A stretch of 64,000 nt of DNA from CAZEHS01 sp964424355 (GTDB taxonomy: Bacteria; Bacillota; Clostridia; Peptostreptococcales; Acidaminobacteraceae). The position numbers were made by a program, and so were the translations under genes. Positions 6,875-16,662 of this stretch are shown here, one piece after another. Positions within the stretch are counted from its first letter, which is position 1; every line of letters starts with the position of its first letter. The stretch lies in the NCBI GenBank assembly GCA_964424355.1, contig CAYRIO010000015.1, positions 9,567-73,566 on the forward strand. The letters run 5' to 3'. The notes under the pieces are model-generated. The model worked only from the letters and a program-made list of their open reading frames with translations, searched no databases and was not told the origin of the DNA.

Positions 6875-8302
6875 TCAGTATGCAAGCATCCGGATTTCGC
6901 CTTCATCTTTCTGAATACGCACGCCTTGCATCGCTTCCTTAACATTGTAGAAGCTATTCCCGATACGGATTTTCACCCCGGGATAAACCATCTGCGCAAG
7001 AACCCGTGAATCCTTCAGCTGATCCATCAGAGCATTCAACGCTTTCAGGGCTTCTTGCTTCTGTCGCAATGTTTCATTGGACTGGATCAGGGTAGAATTA
7101 GTCTTTTCCAGCATGGCGCTCAGTTCAGCACTGGTACCTGTGTCCAGTTGCTTCCGAATCATCCGCTGTGCCTGAGTCAATTTAAGGATACCATCTTGAG
7201 TCTCTTTGATCTGTTCGGCAAGTTCTTTAAAATCTTCCATGATCTTATTGTCCACACCTAGCCGCACTTTTGTTAAAGTTCCCATTTCCGAACCCAATAC
7301 CTTTGCACGGACTTCTTTGCGGACATTCAATTCCCCACCAACAATCATTCCCCGTTTTCCATCTGAAAGAATGCTGCCATCGCAATTGATGTGACAATGC
7401 AGGATTGCATCTGAATTAATATTTCCAGAAACTCGGGCATGGGTGTTATTCAGGAAATTAGCCTTCAAATCTCCGCCAACTTCCAGCTCTGCAAGGTCAT
7501 TTCCCTGGACACCGCCATTGATTAACAAATTCCCTTTTGTTTCAATACGGGCGCACTCTACAATTCCGTTTATCTCTACATCTGAGTCTGTAATGATCTC
7601 ATACCCGGTTAAAACATTCCCGTAGATGATGACCTTGCCCGTAAAATGAATATTTCCGGTTTCAGGGCCAACATCCTTTCGGAGCTCCAGTATTTCAACG
7701 ATACTGATTTTTTCTCCGTCAAACAGGATGTTTCCGCTCTTATCTGCAATCAATTGCAGTCCATCTTCTGACTGCCTGATATTTTTACCAAACTTAAAAT
7801 TCGTAGCCTTTCCCGGTTTTGCTTTGATTTCACGTCCGGTAACCGTGGTGCCATCTTGGCCAAGGGTCGGGAGGGTACGGGTTACAAGGAGATCACCGGC
7901 CTCTGCCACCTTTAAAGTGTCGAGTTCTTTGAAGTTAACACGGTCGCCGCTGAGCATTTTGGGCTGCTTGTGCGTCTCTTTATCGACATAGAACGTCATT
8001 TCTCCGTCCTTGCCATTCTCATGAGGAACACCTGTGGCTACGAGCAAGTTGTTACAAAGGATTGGGTCTTGGACAATTGATTCCACAACAGCCATATCAA
8101 TACCAAAGCTGACGTTTTTCGCTTTTAATGCATCCAAAATATCCGCAGATGTGACCGTACAATCAGGTCGGTGCATTTCGATGGAAATGTAGGCTTTATA
8201 ATAATCACTGGTTATGCTGACTAGGATATCATATCCTTTAGGCTCTACTGCGGGAGTGCCTCCCTGCGGATCTGTCTGCTGGCTCATCCGTGATTCCCCC
8301 AT
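6875..8302 (-). CDS. fapA: FapA-type DUF342 polymer-like protein
   Basis: FapA/DUF342 proteins are found in many flagellar operons; in Vibrio vulnificus FapA affects flagellation, but the mechanism is not settled. The 475-residue protein has an N-terminal alpha/beta part (to about residue 120), a DTLKVAEAGDLLVTRTLPTLGQDG segment typical of the family, a repetitive beta-helix-like middle (GNIHFTGKVIIYGNV...DSDVEINGIVECARIETKGNL) and a C-terminal coiled coil (about 365-425). Start 8302 is used; ATG 8287 (MSQQTDP) is an alternative with its own GGGGGAA. It sits directly after the sigma factor gene. Confidence 0.85.
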   Translation of the reverse strand: MGESRMSQQTDPQGGTPAVEPKGYDILVSITSDYYKAYISIEMHRPDCTVTSADILDALKAKNVSFGIDMAVVESIVQDPILCNNLLVATGVPHENGKDGEMTFYVDKETHKQPKMLSGDRVNFKELDTLKVAEAGDLLVTRTLPTLGQDGTTVTGREIKAKPGKATNFKFGKNIRQSEDGLQLIADKSGNILFDGEKISIVEILELRKDVGPETGNIHFTGKVIIYGNVLTGYEIITDSDVEINGIVECARIETKGNLLINGGVQGNDLAELEVGGDLKANFLNNTHARVSGNINSDAILHCHINCDGSILSDGKRGMIVGGELNVRKEVRAKVLGSEMGTLTKVRLGVDNKIMEDFKELAEQIKETQDGILKLTQAQRMIRKQLDTGTSAELSAMLEKTNSTLIQSNETLRQKQEALKALNALMDQLKDSRVLAQMVYPGVKIRIGNSFYNVKEAMQGVRIQKDEGEIRMLAY

Positions 8303-8309
8303 GCTTCCC

Positions 8310-9050
8310 TCAGTTATTGTTCGCTGTGTGCAGACCTGATTTCAAGCGCATCATCGCCTTGGTATGCAACTGTGATATACGTGATTCAGAAATTCCCATG
8401 ATGGCCGCGATTTCTTTATACGTCAATTCCGAATAATAATAAAAATCAACAATCATCCGTTCCCGTTCAGGTAGAGCATCTACCTGTCCTCTCAAAATAC
8501 GTTTTGTCTCATTCTCCATGTAAGAAGCCTCTGGATTCGCATCCAAATGGTCACTTTTAACGGAGAAATTGCTATTTTCCTCGATTTTTTCTTCTAGAGA
8601 AACCATCGTGAAAACCGTGAATTCAGAGAGCAACTTTGACATTTCATCTCGACTCAATCCCATTTCCTGAGCCATAAGTGATTCATCAATCGCCGAACCA
8701 TGAGTTGCTTGAAGGCGTTCCATGATTTCTTCCATTTGACGATACTTATGCCGCATGCTTCGCGGAATCCAATCCAGGCTTCTCAGCTGATCGATTACAG
8801 CCCCGCGAATCCGAAAATTCGCGTAGGTTTCGAATTTTACATTCTTGTCAGGATCAAATTTTTCAATCGCATCTATCAGCCCAAGAATCCCATAACTCAC
8901 CAGATCTTCATACTCCACATGGGCGTGGTAATTGACATAAAGCCTGCCAGCGACGATTTTCACCAGTTCCACATAGTGCAGGATTAGTGCATCCTTGGCG
9001 GACCGGTCATGGTGTTCCTTGAATCGAACCCACAGATCACTGGTTGCCAT
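8310..9050 (-). CDS. sigD: Motility sigma factor SigD/FliA
   Basis: This alternative sigma factor directs late flagellar and chemotaxis gene transcription (consensus TAAA-N15-GCCGATAT in Bacillus). The 246-residue product has region 2 (YEDLVSYGILGLIDAIEKFD, then KFETYANFRIRGAVIDQLR), the family-typical RSLDWIPRSMR before region 3, and region 4 with a helix-turn-helix (ELTYKEIAAIMGISESRISQ). GGGAGA lies upstream of ATG 9050. It follows cheD as in Bacillus. A matching promoter is seen in the window at 63732-63757. Confidence 0.96.
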   Translation of the reverse strand: MATSDLWVRFKEHHDRSAKDALILHYVELVKIVAGRLYVNYHAHVEYEDLVSYGILGLIDAIEKFDPDKNVKFETYANFRIRGAVIDQLRSLDWIPRSMRHKYRQMEEIMERLQATHGSAIDESLMAQEMGLSRDEMSKLLSEFTVFTMVSLEEKIEENSNFSVKSDHLDANPEASYMENETKRILRGQVDALPERERMIVDFYYYSELTYKEIAAIMGISESRISQLHTKAMMRLKSGLHTANNN

Positions 9051-9086
9051 AGTCTATTTCTCCCTATCTGTAGCATTGGTAGTATA

Positions 9087-9572
9087 TTATAGCGTCTTTG
9101 TCCCATGCCCGATGGTTTTTATCAATAATTTTCCGTCCTCAGAATAAAACTCAATGGACCGACCGAAGTTGCCGCCTGTATCATCTGCCAACACAGGAAT
9201 TCCCATGGCTTTAAGCATCTCTCTGACAGCAGCGGCATTCCGCTCCCCTATCTTCATGATATCATTTTGCCCAGAAAACGCAAACATTTGAGCCCCTCCT
9301 GCCATTTTACAGACAAGACGGCTCTTATTTGCGCCCAAGCTCTTCATTTCTTCCACCAGCTTAACAATGGCAGTATCTGCGAATTTTGCTTCATTGCTAT
9401 TGTTCTTAATCGCTTTGCTGGATGGCAGCATGACATGGGCCATACCTGTCACTTTCGTTACCGGATCGTATAGACAAACGCCTACGCAGGAGCCTAACCC
9501 GAGCGTTGTCAACCCTCCAGGATGCTTGACCGACTTTAAGTCGGCCATTCCAACCTTCACTAAGTCAATCAT
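9087..9572 (-). CDS. cheD: Chemoreceptor glutamine deamidase CheD
   Basis: CheD deamidates glutamines on chemoreceptors and binds CheC, raising CheC phosphatase activity. The 161-residue protein keeps the catalytic Cys29 in LGLGSCVGVCLYD and His46 in GMAHVMLPSS, plus the KMAGGAQMF and DDTGGNFGRSI segments. It overlaps cheC by four bases (ATGA), indicating coupled synthesis of the two partners. Confidence 0.97.
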   Translation of the reverse strand: MIDLVKVGMADLKSVKHPGGLTTLGLGSCVGVCLYDPVTKVTGMAHVMLPSSKAIKNNSNEAKFADTAIVKLVEEMKSLGANKSRLVCKMAGGAQMFAFSGQNDIMKIGERNAAAVREMLKAMGIPVLADDTGGNFGRSIEFYSEDGKLLIKTIGHGTKTL

Positions 9573-10189
9573 ATCTCAATTCCTATGCTCTTCAGAAGTA
9601 TGGAATAGGAGTCCACTTCAGGAATCAGGAAGAAAAAGCCTTCCACTGATTCGTTTTCCTGGCACTCGATGAATTCGTTCTGTATGATCAGAATCTTGTC
9701 TCCAACGAGGCCGAAGTGAACTGCCGGAACACTTAAGATGGCTCCTGCCATATCCACCGCCAATGAAGGGATGGATATTTTGATATTAAGACTGGTCAAC
9801 CCTGACAAGGACGAAATATACGATCCTGCGAGAATGTTTCCAATTTCTTTGAGAGCAGATACTGCAAAATCATCGATTGTACCCGTATCCATCCCAGGCA
9901 TCATCAGGCGAATCAGAGTCTTAGCCGCATCTAGAGTAAGGATAAACATGATGCTGCCTTCCATATCCCCATCCAACTTGAAGAAGATACCACAGACTTC
10001 CACTTCTTCACCGCCTAAAAGCTCTGGCACATCCTGAACATCCATGACAGTAACCTTGGGAACCTTCATATCCACTTTTTTATCAATCATTTTTGCCAGC
10101 GCTGTAGCAGCGTTACCTGCTCCGATGTTCCCTATTTCTTTTAGGACATCCAGCACTACAGAGTCCATATTGTCAAGCTGAACTGTCAT
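9569..10189 (-). CDS. cheC: CheY-P phosphatase CheC
   Basis: CheC removes phosphate from CheY-P and acts with CheD in adaptation. The 206-residue protein has two copies of the phosphatase motif: D14...E18-I-G-N21 in the first half and S111...E115-I-G-N118 in the second, each followed by the expected Pro strand. Both sites look intact. The start ATG 10189 follows GGAGTGTGACCC. It lies between cheW and cheD as in Bacillus. Confidence 0.96.
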   Translation of the reverse strand: MTVQLDNMDSVVLDVLKEIGNIGAGNAATALAKMIDKKVDMKVPKVTVMDVQDVPELLGGEEVEVCGIFFKLDGDMEGSIMFILTLDAAKTLIRLMMPGMDTGTIDDFAVSALKEIGNILAGSYISSLSGLTSLNIKISIPSLAVDMAGAILSVPAVHFGLVGDKILIIQNEFIECQENESVEGFFFLIPEVDSYSILLKSIGIEI

Positions 10190-10201
10190 GGGTCACACTC
10201 C

Positions 10202-10648
10202 TCAATGCGTCAAATCTGCCTCGTCAAGTCCCAGAACTTTCGGCAGGTCAATGAGCATAATGATTCTTCCTTCATGTTTTCCAACCTGCCGAATGAAATC
10301 CTGACCGTTGGTTCCTCGGATTACAGGCGCATCTTCAATACTCTCAATGTCCAATTGAAGCACTTCCGACGAAGAATCCACAATAATTCCAATTTTGGTT
10401 TCACCGACATTTGTTATTATAATTCGAGATTCATCTGTGAATTCCTTTTCTGGAAGTAAAAAACGTTTTCGCATGTGTACGATTGGGATAATATTTCCCC
10501 GGAGATTCACAACGCCCTGGATATAGGGCTTTGTATAAGGGATTCGCGTGATCGGGATGATCTTCTCGATATTCTCCACGTGGTGGATATTGATTCCGTA
10601 ATACTCCCGTTCAATCTTAAAGATCACATATTCGTTGGTTGTGCTCAT
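10202..10648 (-). CDS. cheW: Chemotaxis coupling protein CheW
   Basis: CheW links chemoreceptors to CheA in the polar arrays. The 148-residue protein is a single CheW SH3-like module: EYVIFKIEREYYGINIHHVE at the start, ITRIPYTKPYIQGVVNLRGNIIPIV in the middle and IGIIVDSSSEVLQL near the end. It follows cheA closely, and GGGGGATACGCC precedes ATG 10648. Confidence 0.96.
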   Translation of the reverse strand: MSTTNEYVIFKIEREYYGINIHHVENIEKIIPITRIPYTKPYIQGVVNLRGNIIPIVHMRKRFLLPEKEFTDESRIIITNVGETKIGIIVDSSSEVLQLDIESIEDAPVIRGTNGQDFIRQVGKHEGRIIMLIDLPKVLGLDEADLTH

Positions 10649-10659
10649 GGCGTATCCCC

Positions 10660-12771
10660 CTAAAACAGTTGGTTCGGATCAACAATCAGAGCAACTGATC
10701 CGTTTCCTAGAATGGTGGCACCTGCAATTGTCTTGATGCCCGTCAGGTATTTACCCAGGGACTTGATGACTATTTCCTGCTGACCAATGAGGCTGTCCAC
10801 AACCAGGCCCACTTCTTGGGATCCTTTTTTCACAATGACAATGGTGAGCTCTTCTTTGTCTCGGTTAGAACCATCAACCGCTAAAATTTCGCCCAACCGC
10901 AGAATCGGCAGTGTCGCATTCCTGTACAGTACGACTTCCTGCTCTTGAATCTTACTGATTGAACTTGTCTTGATTGTTGTTATCTCTTTGATGTTATTGA
11001 GAGGCAGAGCATATTTTTCAGTCCCCATGATCACCATGAGGGCTTGAATGATTGCCAAGGTCAGTGGCAGTCGGATCAGGAATTTAGAACCTTTTCCGAT
11101 GTTGTTGATGATTTCTACATTGCCGCCTAAGGATTCAATCTTCGTTTTTACAACATCCAGACCCACGCCGCGTCCTGAAAGATCCGTCACCACTGCTGCA
11201 GTACTGAAACCTGGCTTGAACAGCAGCATGATCAATTCCTGCTGGCTCATGGATTCAACTTCTTCGCGGGTTACAACCCCTTTTTCCAGAGCCTTTTGAG
11301 CTACACGTTCGACATTGATGCCATTCCCATCGTCTTCCACCTCAATGACAACCGTGTTGCCATCCGGATAAGCTCTCAGGCTCACCGTACCGTGTTCAGT
11401 TTTCCCTCTGGCACTGCGCTCAGCCGGTGATTCAATCCCGTGGTCGATTGAGTTACGAATCAAGTGGATCAAAGGATCGCCGATTTCATCGATGACTGTT
11501 CGGTCGACTTCTGTCTCTTCGCCTGACAGGTTCAATTTGATGCTCTTGCCAAGATCCTTGGCTAAATCACGGACCATGCGAGGAAATCTGTTGAAAACAC
11601 GCTCCACAGGAACCATCCGAACTTTCATGACCGCATCATGCAAGGAAGTGGTTATCCTCTCCAGATACTCAACTGCCTCCAGATTGTTTTGGTGATTATC
11701 TGCACTTTCATAGTCTTCCAATCGTGTTTTAATGATAATGAGTTCAGAAACCAGATTCATCAGATTATCAAGCCGGTCAATATCGACGCGAACGGTTTTT
11801 GAGGTTTTCCCTTTTGCAGATGCAGTTTTATCGGCATCTTGCTGCTCTTTGGTTGCTTTCAAATTCAATTTATCAGCTGCAGCTGCTTCTGGCTCCGTGG
11901 CATCGGTAAGAACTTCCATGCTTTCTTTTGCAGCCGGCGCCGAGGATTTTGTTGTGGTCGGTCCCGTGAAATCAGTTTCCGCTACAATAACGTCTTTGAT
12001 CTCTGAGACATGCATGACCTCTTCACGGGTCTCTTCTTTGGAGAGTTTAGAAATGTAAAGAACCTCAAACTCATTGTCAAATCGCTCATCTTCAATGTCT
12101 TCAGCAATAGGCCATGACTTGATGATTTCTCCGTTTTGCTCTAATGTATTGAAAACGATGAAAGAACGGGCTGCTTTCAGCATGCAGCCATCCTGAAGAA
12201 TGATTTTAACCTTGTAGGCAAAAAAACCATTATCGTGAGCCTGCTTGATGACGCTCTCAGGGATGTCCTCAAGGGTTAGGTTAAATACGGCCCCCTCTTC
12301 CGTTGACTCAACTGTGCTGCTCGCAGCTGGAGCGTCGCCGGTCTTTGTGATAAATCCTTTACGAGAGCTTTCAACCTGTGAAGTTCCCTTACTCTTCGCA
12401 ATGTCCTTAAGTTTTTGAATGAGTTCGCTGGAATCCAATTCGCCTTCCTGGCCAGAGGCTGTCAGGGTATTGATGTACTCCTCCAGGGCATCGAAACACT
12501 CAAATAAGATATTTATAATTGTTTCCGTAACTGGGATCTCTTTGTTACGCACCAAATGCAAAACATTTTCCATTTCGTGGGTCAAATTGGCCGTGCGGGT
12601 ATATCCCATGGTTCCAGACATCCCTTTAATCGTGTGGGCGATTCGGAAAATTTCGTTCAACAGATTCAGATCATCCGTATTATTTTCCAGTTCCATCAGC
12701 ACTTCATTCATATGCTGCAAATGTTCATTGGATTCTTCAATAAATATTTCAAGATATTGACTCATGTCCAT
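10660..12771 (-). CDS. cheA: Chemotaxis histidine kinase CheA
   Basis: CheA autophosphorylates on its Hpt domain in response to receptors and passes phosphate to CheY and CheB. The 703-residue protein shows P1 with the phospho-acceptor His46 in RIAHTIKGMSG, a P2-like CheY-binding region (about 170-275), an acidic linker, P3 dimerisation helices, the P4 ATPase with HLIRNSIDHGIE, EDDGNGI and SGRGVGLDVVKTKIESLGG, and a C-terminal CheW-like P5. ATG at 12771 (MDMSQ) or 12765 (MSQYL) can start it. It follows cheB by three bases. Confidence 0.97.
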   Translation of the reverse strand: MDMSQYLEIFIEESNEHLQHMNEVLMELENNTDDLNLLNEIFRIAHTIKGMSGTMGYTRTANLTHEMENVLHLVRNKEIPVTETIINILFECFDALEEYINTLTASGQEGELDSSELIQKLKDIAKSKGTSQVESSRKGFITKTGDAPAASSTVESTEEGAVFNLTLEDIPESVIKQAHDNGFFAYKVKIILQDGCMLKAARSFIVFNTLEQNGEIIKSWPIAEDIEDERFDNEFEVLYISKLSKEETREEVMHVSEIKDVIVAETDFTGPTTTKSSAPAAKESMEVLTDATEPEAAAADKLNLKATKEQQDADKTASAKGKTSKTVRVDIDRLDNLMNLVSELIIIKTRLEDYESADNHQNNLEAVEYLERITTSLHDAVMKVRMVPVERVFNRFPRMVRDLAKDLGKSIKLNLSGEETEVDRTVIDEIGDPLIHLIRNSIDHGIESPAERSARGKTEHGTVSLRAYPDGNTVVIEVEDDGNGINVERVAQKALEKGVVTREEVESMSQQELIMLLFKPGFSTAAVVTDLSGRGVGLDVVKTKIESLGGNVEIINNIGKGSKFLIRLPLTLAIIQALMVIMGTEKYALPLNNIKEITTIKTSSISKIQEQEVVLYRNATLPILRLGEILAVDGSNRDKEELTIVIVKKGSQEVGLVVDSLIGQQEIVIKSLGKYLTGIKTIAGATILGNGSVALIVDPNQLF

Positions 12772-12774
12772 ACG

Positions 12775-13845
12775 CTACACCCCCATGGCTTTAATGATTT
12801 CATCGGCAATGACATCCAAACTGACAATCTTATCCACTGCGTCCAGCTTAATCGCTGATTTTGGCATGCCAAAGACTACACAGCTTTCCTCATCCTGAGC
12901 GATGATAAAGGTACGATTCTCCTTGAGCCGTTTCAATCCCTTTGCTCCGTCAGAACCCATCCCAGTCATAATAACGCCCACGATTTCACTCATTTTAAGA
13001 TCAGCCAGGGAATCCATCATTGCATCAACCGATGGCCTGTGACCGGATACCAATCCATCATCGCCTAGCTTGATTCTGAAATTATGCCCTTCCCTGACTA
13101 TTCTTAAGTGATAGTCACCAGGGGCTATATAGACCCAGCCGGGAAGTAACAGGTCATTGTGCTCAGCTTCTTTAACACGCATCTGGCTGATACCATCCAT
13201 CCGCTCGGCCAAAGATTTTGTGAAACCCGGGGGCATATGCTGTACCACCAGTACACTGGCTTGAAGGTTCCCCGGAAGATTAGGGATTACATCCTGCAGA
13301 GCCTTCGGGCCTCCTGTCGAAGTTCCGATCGCAATGATCTTTTTGATCCGGCCCTCTTTTGAGCCGATGGCAGGTTCAATGCGGCTGATAGCCGCTCTTG
13401 CTATGGGAATCCGTTCCCTCCGAGGAGACGAGCGCCCCTTGACGGATACCCGTGCTGCCATTTTAAGTTTATTCAGAAGCTCCTGCTGCATATCCTGTGT
13501 ATTGATTTGAAAAATACTGCTGGGTTTCGTTATGAAATCAAGGGCACCCAGTTCCAAAGCTCGCAGTGTGGCATCTGCACCTTCCTTCGTCAAACTGCTG
13601 AGCATGATGACAGGCATCGGTGCATCCCGCATCACGATCTCCAGCGCAGACAGACCGTCCATAACAGGCATTTCAACATCCAGAGTCATGACATCCGGTT
13701 TCAACTGCAAAACCTTCTGCACCGCCTCTTGCCCGTTCTTAGCCGTATCCACCACCAGTAGCCCTGGGTCGGAATTGACAATGTCTGATATGACCTTTCG
13801 CATGAAAGCTGAATCATCCACTATGAGTACCCTTTTCTTTTCCAT
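12775..13845 (-). CDS. cheB: Chemoreceptor methylesterase CheB
   Basis: CheB removes methyl groups from receptors when its receiver domain is phosphorylated. The 356-residue product has an N-terminal receiver (VLIVDDSAFMRK, phospho-acceptor Asp56 in MTLDVEMPVMDG) and a C-terminal esterase with the Ser of IGTSTGGPKAL, the His of VVQHMPPGFT and the Asp in MTGMGSDGAKG. The frame stays open 36 codons upstream, but ATG 13845 (MEKKRVLIVDD) matches the family start and lies one base beyond the preceding gene. No cheR is seen in the window. Confidence 0.96.
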   Translation of the reverse strand: MEKKRVLIVDDSAFMRKVISDIVNSDPGLLVVDTAKNGQEAVQKVLQLKPDVMTLDVEMPVMDGLSALEIVMRDAPMPVIMLSSLTKEGADATLRALELGALDFITKPSSIFQINTQDMQQELLNKLKMAARVSVKGRSSPRRERIPIARAAISRIEPAIGSKEGRIKKIIAIGTSTGGPKALQDVIPNLPGNLQASVLVVQHMPPGFTKSLAERMDGISQMRVKEAEHNDLLLPGWVYIAPGDYHLRIVREGHNFRIKLGDDGLVSGHRPSVDAMMDSLADLKMSEIVGVIMTGMGSDGAKGLKRLKENRTFIIAQDEESCVVFGMPKSAIKLDAVDKIVSLDVIADEIIKAMGV

Positions 13846-13846
13846 G

Positions 13847-14557
13847 CTAGACCAACCCTTTTTTACGTAGATTCCGCTGCTTTTCAAAAACGAACGCGAC
13901 AATCTTGCTTCTATCTTTCTCTTCCATTTCCAAGAACCTGATTCCGCAGTCATATCTCTTCACGATGGGATCAGATAGCTGGCAACGCACAACTTCCGCC
14001 GGGACTTCCACCCTATCTTTTTCAAGTACAATGATGATTTGAAGTTTCAAACCTAGTTCCAGCCGTTCGCCAACAATAGCTCTGAGGCCTCCACCACTGA
14101 TATCTTTTGTGATGACAGGGATTTTTTTGTAATCGACGATTTCAACTTCTATTATTTTACCCCTGTCCATTTGCTTTTCAATGGTGATTCCAGCAGGAAT
14201 TTTCAGTATGACGTCCGTAAGCAATGGCAGTCTGAAATAATTCCTTCGCTGATCCTTGTCCACCGCGCTTAACAATTGAATGAAGAGTAAGGGAGGAGAG
14301 CCAGTTGAATGTCGGCTAACCACCATCCCAGAAAAATGACAAACCCCTAAATCTTCTTTTTTGAAATAAACCTGCATTTTTAGCCCAACAGCCAGCGGAT
14401 ATCGCTGTCCGTTATGAATAGGAACCGAAACAGCGAATTTAGTGTCTGTTACGATTTCAAACAATTCACATTTCAGATTGATGCGCTTGTTGGGTCCAAT
14501 TTCTACCGCGAGTTCAAGATCTGTCACATCTGCCAGCATCGCTCTGATATTGTCCAT
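13847..14557 (-). CDS. PilZ-domain flagellar brake protein (YcgR-like)
   Basis: YcgR-type proteins bind c-di-GMP and slow or stop the flagellar motor. The 236-residue product has an N-terminal YcgR-like beta domain (about 15-100) and a C-terminal PilZ domain with both ligand motifs: R104-R105...R109 (RRNYFR) and D152-I-S-G-G-G157. It lies between flhG and cheB, a usual place in clostridial fla/che operons, so control of motility by c-di-GMP is a sound inference. Bacillus has its YcgR homologue elsewhere. Confidence 0.9.
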   Translation of the reverse strand: MDNIRAMLADVTDLELAVEIGPNKRINLKCELFEIVTDTKFAVSVPIHNGQRYPLAVGLKMQVYFKKEDLGVCHFSGMVVSRHSTGSPPLLFIQLLSAVDKDQRRNYFRLPLLTDVILKIPAGITIEKQMDRGKIIEVEIVDYKKIPVITKDISGGGLRAIVGERLELGLKLQIIIVLEKDRVEVPAEVVRCQLSDPIVKRYDCGIRFLEMEEKDRSKIVAFVFEKQRNLRKKGLV

Positions 14558-14581
14558 AATGTCCTCTCCCGCAGCGCAATG

Positions 14582-15466
14582 TTAACGCTGCAAATTGTTG
14601 AAGAGTCTGTTCAAAAAAACGTCGAATCCCCTGACGGTACTGGGTACATCCTTTTTTGAGGTTAAGTTTCCCGCAATCAAGTCAATGCCTTTACTCGCCA
14701 GACAGTTCGGATAATTCACCATAAAGGGGATTTGTTGCCGAACAGATTTGCATACGTTGGGATCTTCGTAAATGAATCCTAAACTCTCGACATCCACCTT
14801 CAGGAATTTTTTAGCGGCTGAATGGATCTTATTATAGACATCCTGCCCTTCCTTATTGGATTCAACCCGATTGACGACTATCCGAATTTGCTTATCCTGC
14901 TCTGTAATATTCTTAATCAGAGCATATGCATCCGTAATTGCTGACGGATCCGGAGTTACTACCAGAATAACCTCGCTGGCAGCTCGAATAAATGACATGA
15001 CATTCTGATTCAGGCCTGCGCCGGTATCCACCAGGATGAACTCCGATTCTTCGTTCAGAAATGCAAGGCTGGTAATCAGATTATCTAAGGATTGTGATTC
15101 AATGTTAACCAATTCCATGACACCTGAACCGCCGGAAATGATTTTTATCCCTTCGGGTCCTTCCAAAACCACTTCGCGAATATCCATTTCATTTTTTACA
15201 ACATGGGTCAGCGTATACTTCGGCACAACCCCCATGATCACATCTACGTTGGCAAGTCCCAGATCCGCATCTATCACGCTGACTTTGTAATTCCGCCGTG
15301 ATAGAGCAATCGCTAGATTCACCGTGAAATTGGTCTTGCCTACGCCGCCCTTTCCGCTGGATATGGTGATGACCCGTGCGTCCTGAACTTCTTTGACAAT
15401 GTCAGGAAACTCCGTTTTTTTGTTGGTGCTGATCAGTTCACGAAGCTTTTGTGCTTGATCCTTCAT
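14582..15466 (-). CDS. flhG: Flagellar number regulator FlhG (MinD-like ATPase)
   Basis: FlhG (YlxH) is a MinD-family ATPase that sets flagellar number and pattern and stimulates FlhF GTPase. The 294-residue protein has the deviant Walker A ISSGKGGVGKTN (about 35-46), VIDADLGLANVDVIMG, and FILVDTGAGLNQNV. Its N-terminal stretch DQAQKLRELI corresponds to the FlhF-activating helix. It overlaps flhF by four bases. Confidence 0.95.
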   Translation of the reverse strand: MKDQAQKLRELISTNKKTEFPDIVKEVQDARVITISSGKGGVGKTNFTVNLAIALSRRNYKVSVIDADLGLANVDVIMGVVPKYTLTHVVKNEMDIREVVLEGPEGIKIISGGSGVMELVNIESQSLDNLITSLAFLNEESEFILVDTGAGLNQNVMSFIRAASEVILVVTPDPSAITDAYALIKNITEQDKQIRIVVNRVESNKEGQDVYNKIHSAAKKFLKVDVESLGFIYEDPNVCKSVRQQIPFMVNYPNCLASKGIDLIAGNLTSKKDVPSTVRGFDVFLNRLFNNLQR

Positions 15467-16662
15467 AATAGCTCACCCAGCAGCTTGCGAGCTACTTTTT
15501 CCGCGTCGGCCATCTCGATATCATCCGGAACGCTCTGGCCGATTGTGAAGTAAGATAAGGGTTTACCACTGGCCATTTTGACATTCAAGATGTTTCCAAG
15601 AGAATTCGCTTCGTCTAATTTTGTGAAAAGCAACTTGTAATCACCCAAGAACCGATAGGATTCCAAAATGCTTATGACGTCTTTATACCCAGTGTTCAGG
15701 CTGATAACTAAAAAAATTTCGGAATCTACAGTCTTTCCAATCAATTTAGCGAGGTCAGCCTGCATTTCTTCATTTCTATGACTTCGCCCAGCTGTATCTA
15801 CCAATATATAGTCCTTATCCTTATATTTGCGAATGGCATCCTTGATTTCATCCGGCTCATAAATTACCGTTAATGGAATTCCTAGAATTTCGCTGTATGT
15901 CTTCAACTGTTCTACTGCAGCAATTCGGAAAGTATCCGCCGTAATAAGCCCCACGCTTCGATTATCGATCAATGACAACCGAGCAGCCAGTTTTGCCAAC
16001 GTCGTGGTCTTTCCGACACCGGTAGGCCCTACAAAGAAACAGACCTTTTGAGGAGCCGCTTCACTGCCAATTGTGTAAGGAGCGCCAAGTTGGTCCTTTA
16101 CAGTAATTCTAAGCGCGTTGCGTACGGCTTTGTCATTCTCAGGACTGATGTTAATCTGCCTCCCGACAAGATCAAGAATCTTGACCGCGTTTTCATGGGT
16201 CATATCCGAATCTCTCAGCAACTGATAGTAAACAGATTGTCCGCTTGAATCTTCTTCCGCGGCAATCGGCTTCAACTCACTTTCTTTTCGGTCCTGTTCC
16301 TTTGTAAGGATGCCACCAAGAATTGTCTGAATAGATGCCATCTGGTCCTTAAGCATCTCAATCTCGGGATTGGCTTTTGGTATTTCTGCTGTAACGGCAG
16401 GCAAGCTCTGTACAGGTTGAACCGGAACCGGTGCCTCATTCGCAGGAGCTTCTGAGACTTTAGTTTTTGAAACCGTTCCGGTATCTGCAGCGGGTTGATC
16501 AATAGCGGCAACCACCTCTACCATTGGTTTGGAAAACCACGAGAAAATACCTGATTTTCTGATTTTGCGAGAATGCAAGATAACCGCTTCGCGACCCAGC
16601 TCATGGCGAATTTTGATCATAGCTTCATTGATGTCATTGGCCAGATAGCGTTTTACCTTCAT
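15463..16662 (-). CDS. flhF: Flagellar SRP-type GTPase FlhF
   Basis: FlhF is the third SRP-GTPase and places the flagellum. The 399-residue protein has the B-domain start MKVKRYLANDINEAM, a Pro-rich linker (about 55-100), an N domain and the G domain with GPTGVGKTT (about 212-220), TADTFRIAAVEQLKTY and VDTAGRSHRN. It overlaps flhA by one base (TGATG). Confidence 0.95.
   Translation of the reverse strand: MKVKRYLANDINEAMIKIRHELGREAVILHSRKIRKSGIFSWFSKPMVEVVAAIDQPAADTGTVSKTKVSEAPANEAPVPVQPVQSLPAVTAEIPKANPEIEMLKDQMASIQTILGGILTKEQDRKESELKPIAAEEDSSGQSVYYQLLRDSDMTHENAVKILDLVGRQINISPENDKAVRNALRITVKDQLGAPYTIGSEAAPQKVCFFVGPTGVGKTTTLAKLAARLSLIDNRSVGLITADTFRIAAVEQLKTYSEILGIPLTVIYEPDEIKDAIRKYKDKDYILVDTAGRSHRNEEMQADLAKLIGKTVDSEIFLVISLNTGYKDVISILESYRFLGDYKLLFTKLDEANSLGNILNVKMASGKPLSYFTIGQSVPDDIEMADAEKVARKLLGELL

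Noticed and set aside
13846..13953. N-terminal extension of cheB by 36 codons
   Set aside because: It overlaps the PilZ gene and precedes the universal receiver-domain start; the internal ATG is the better choice.
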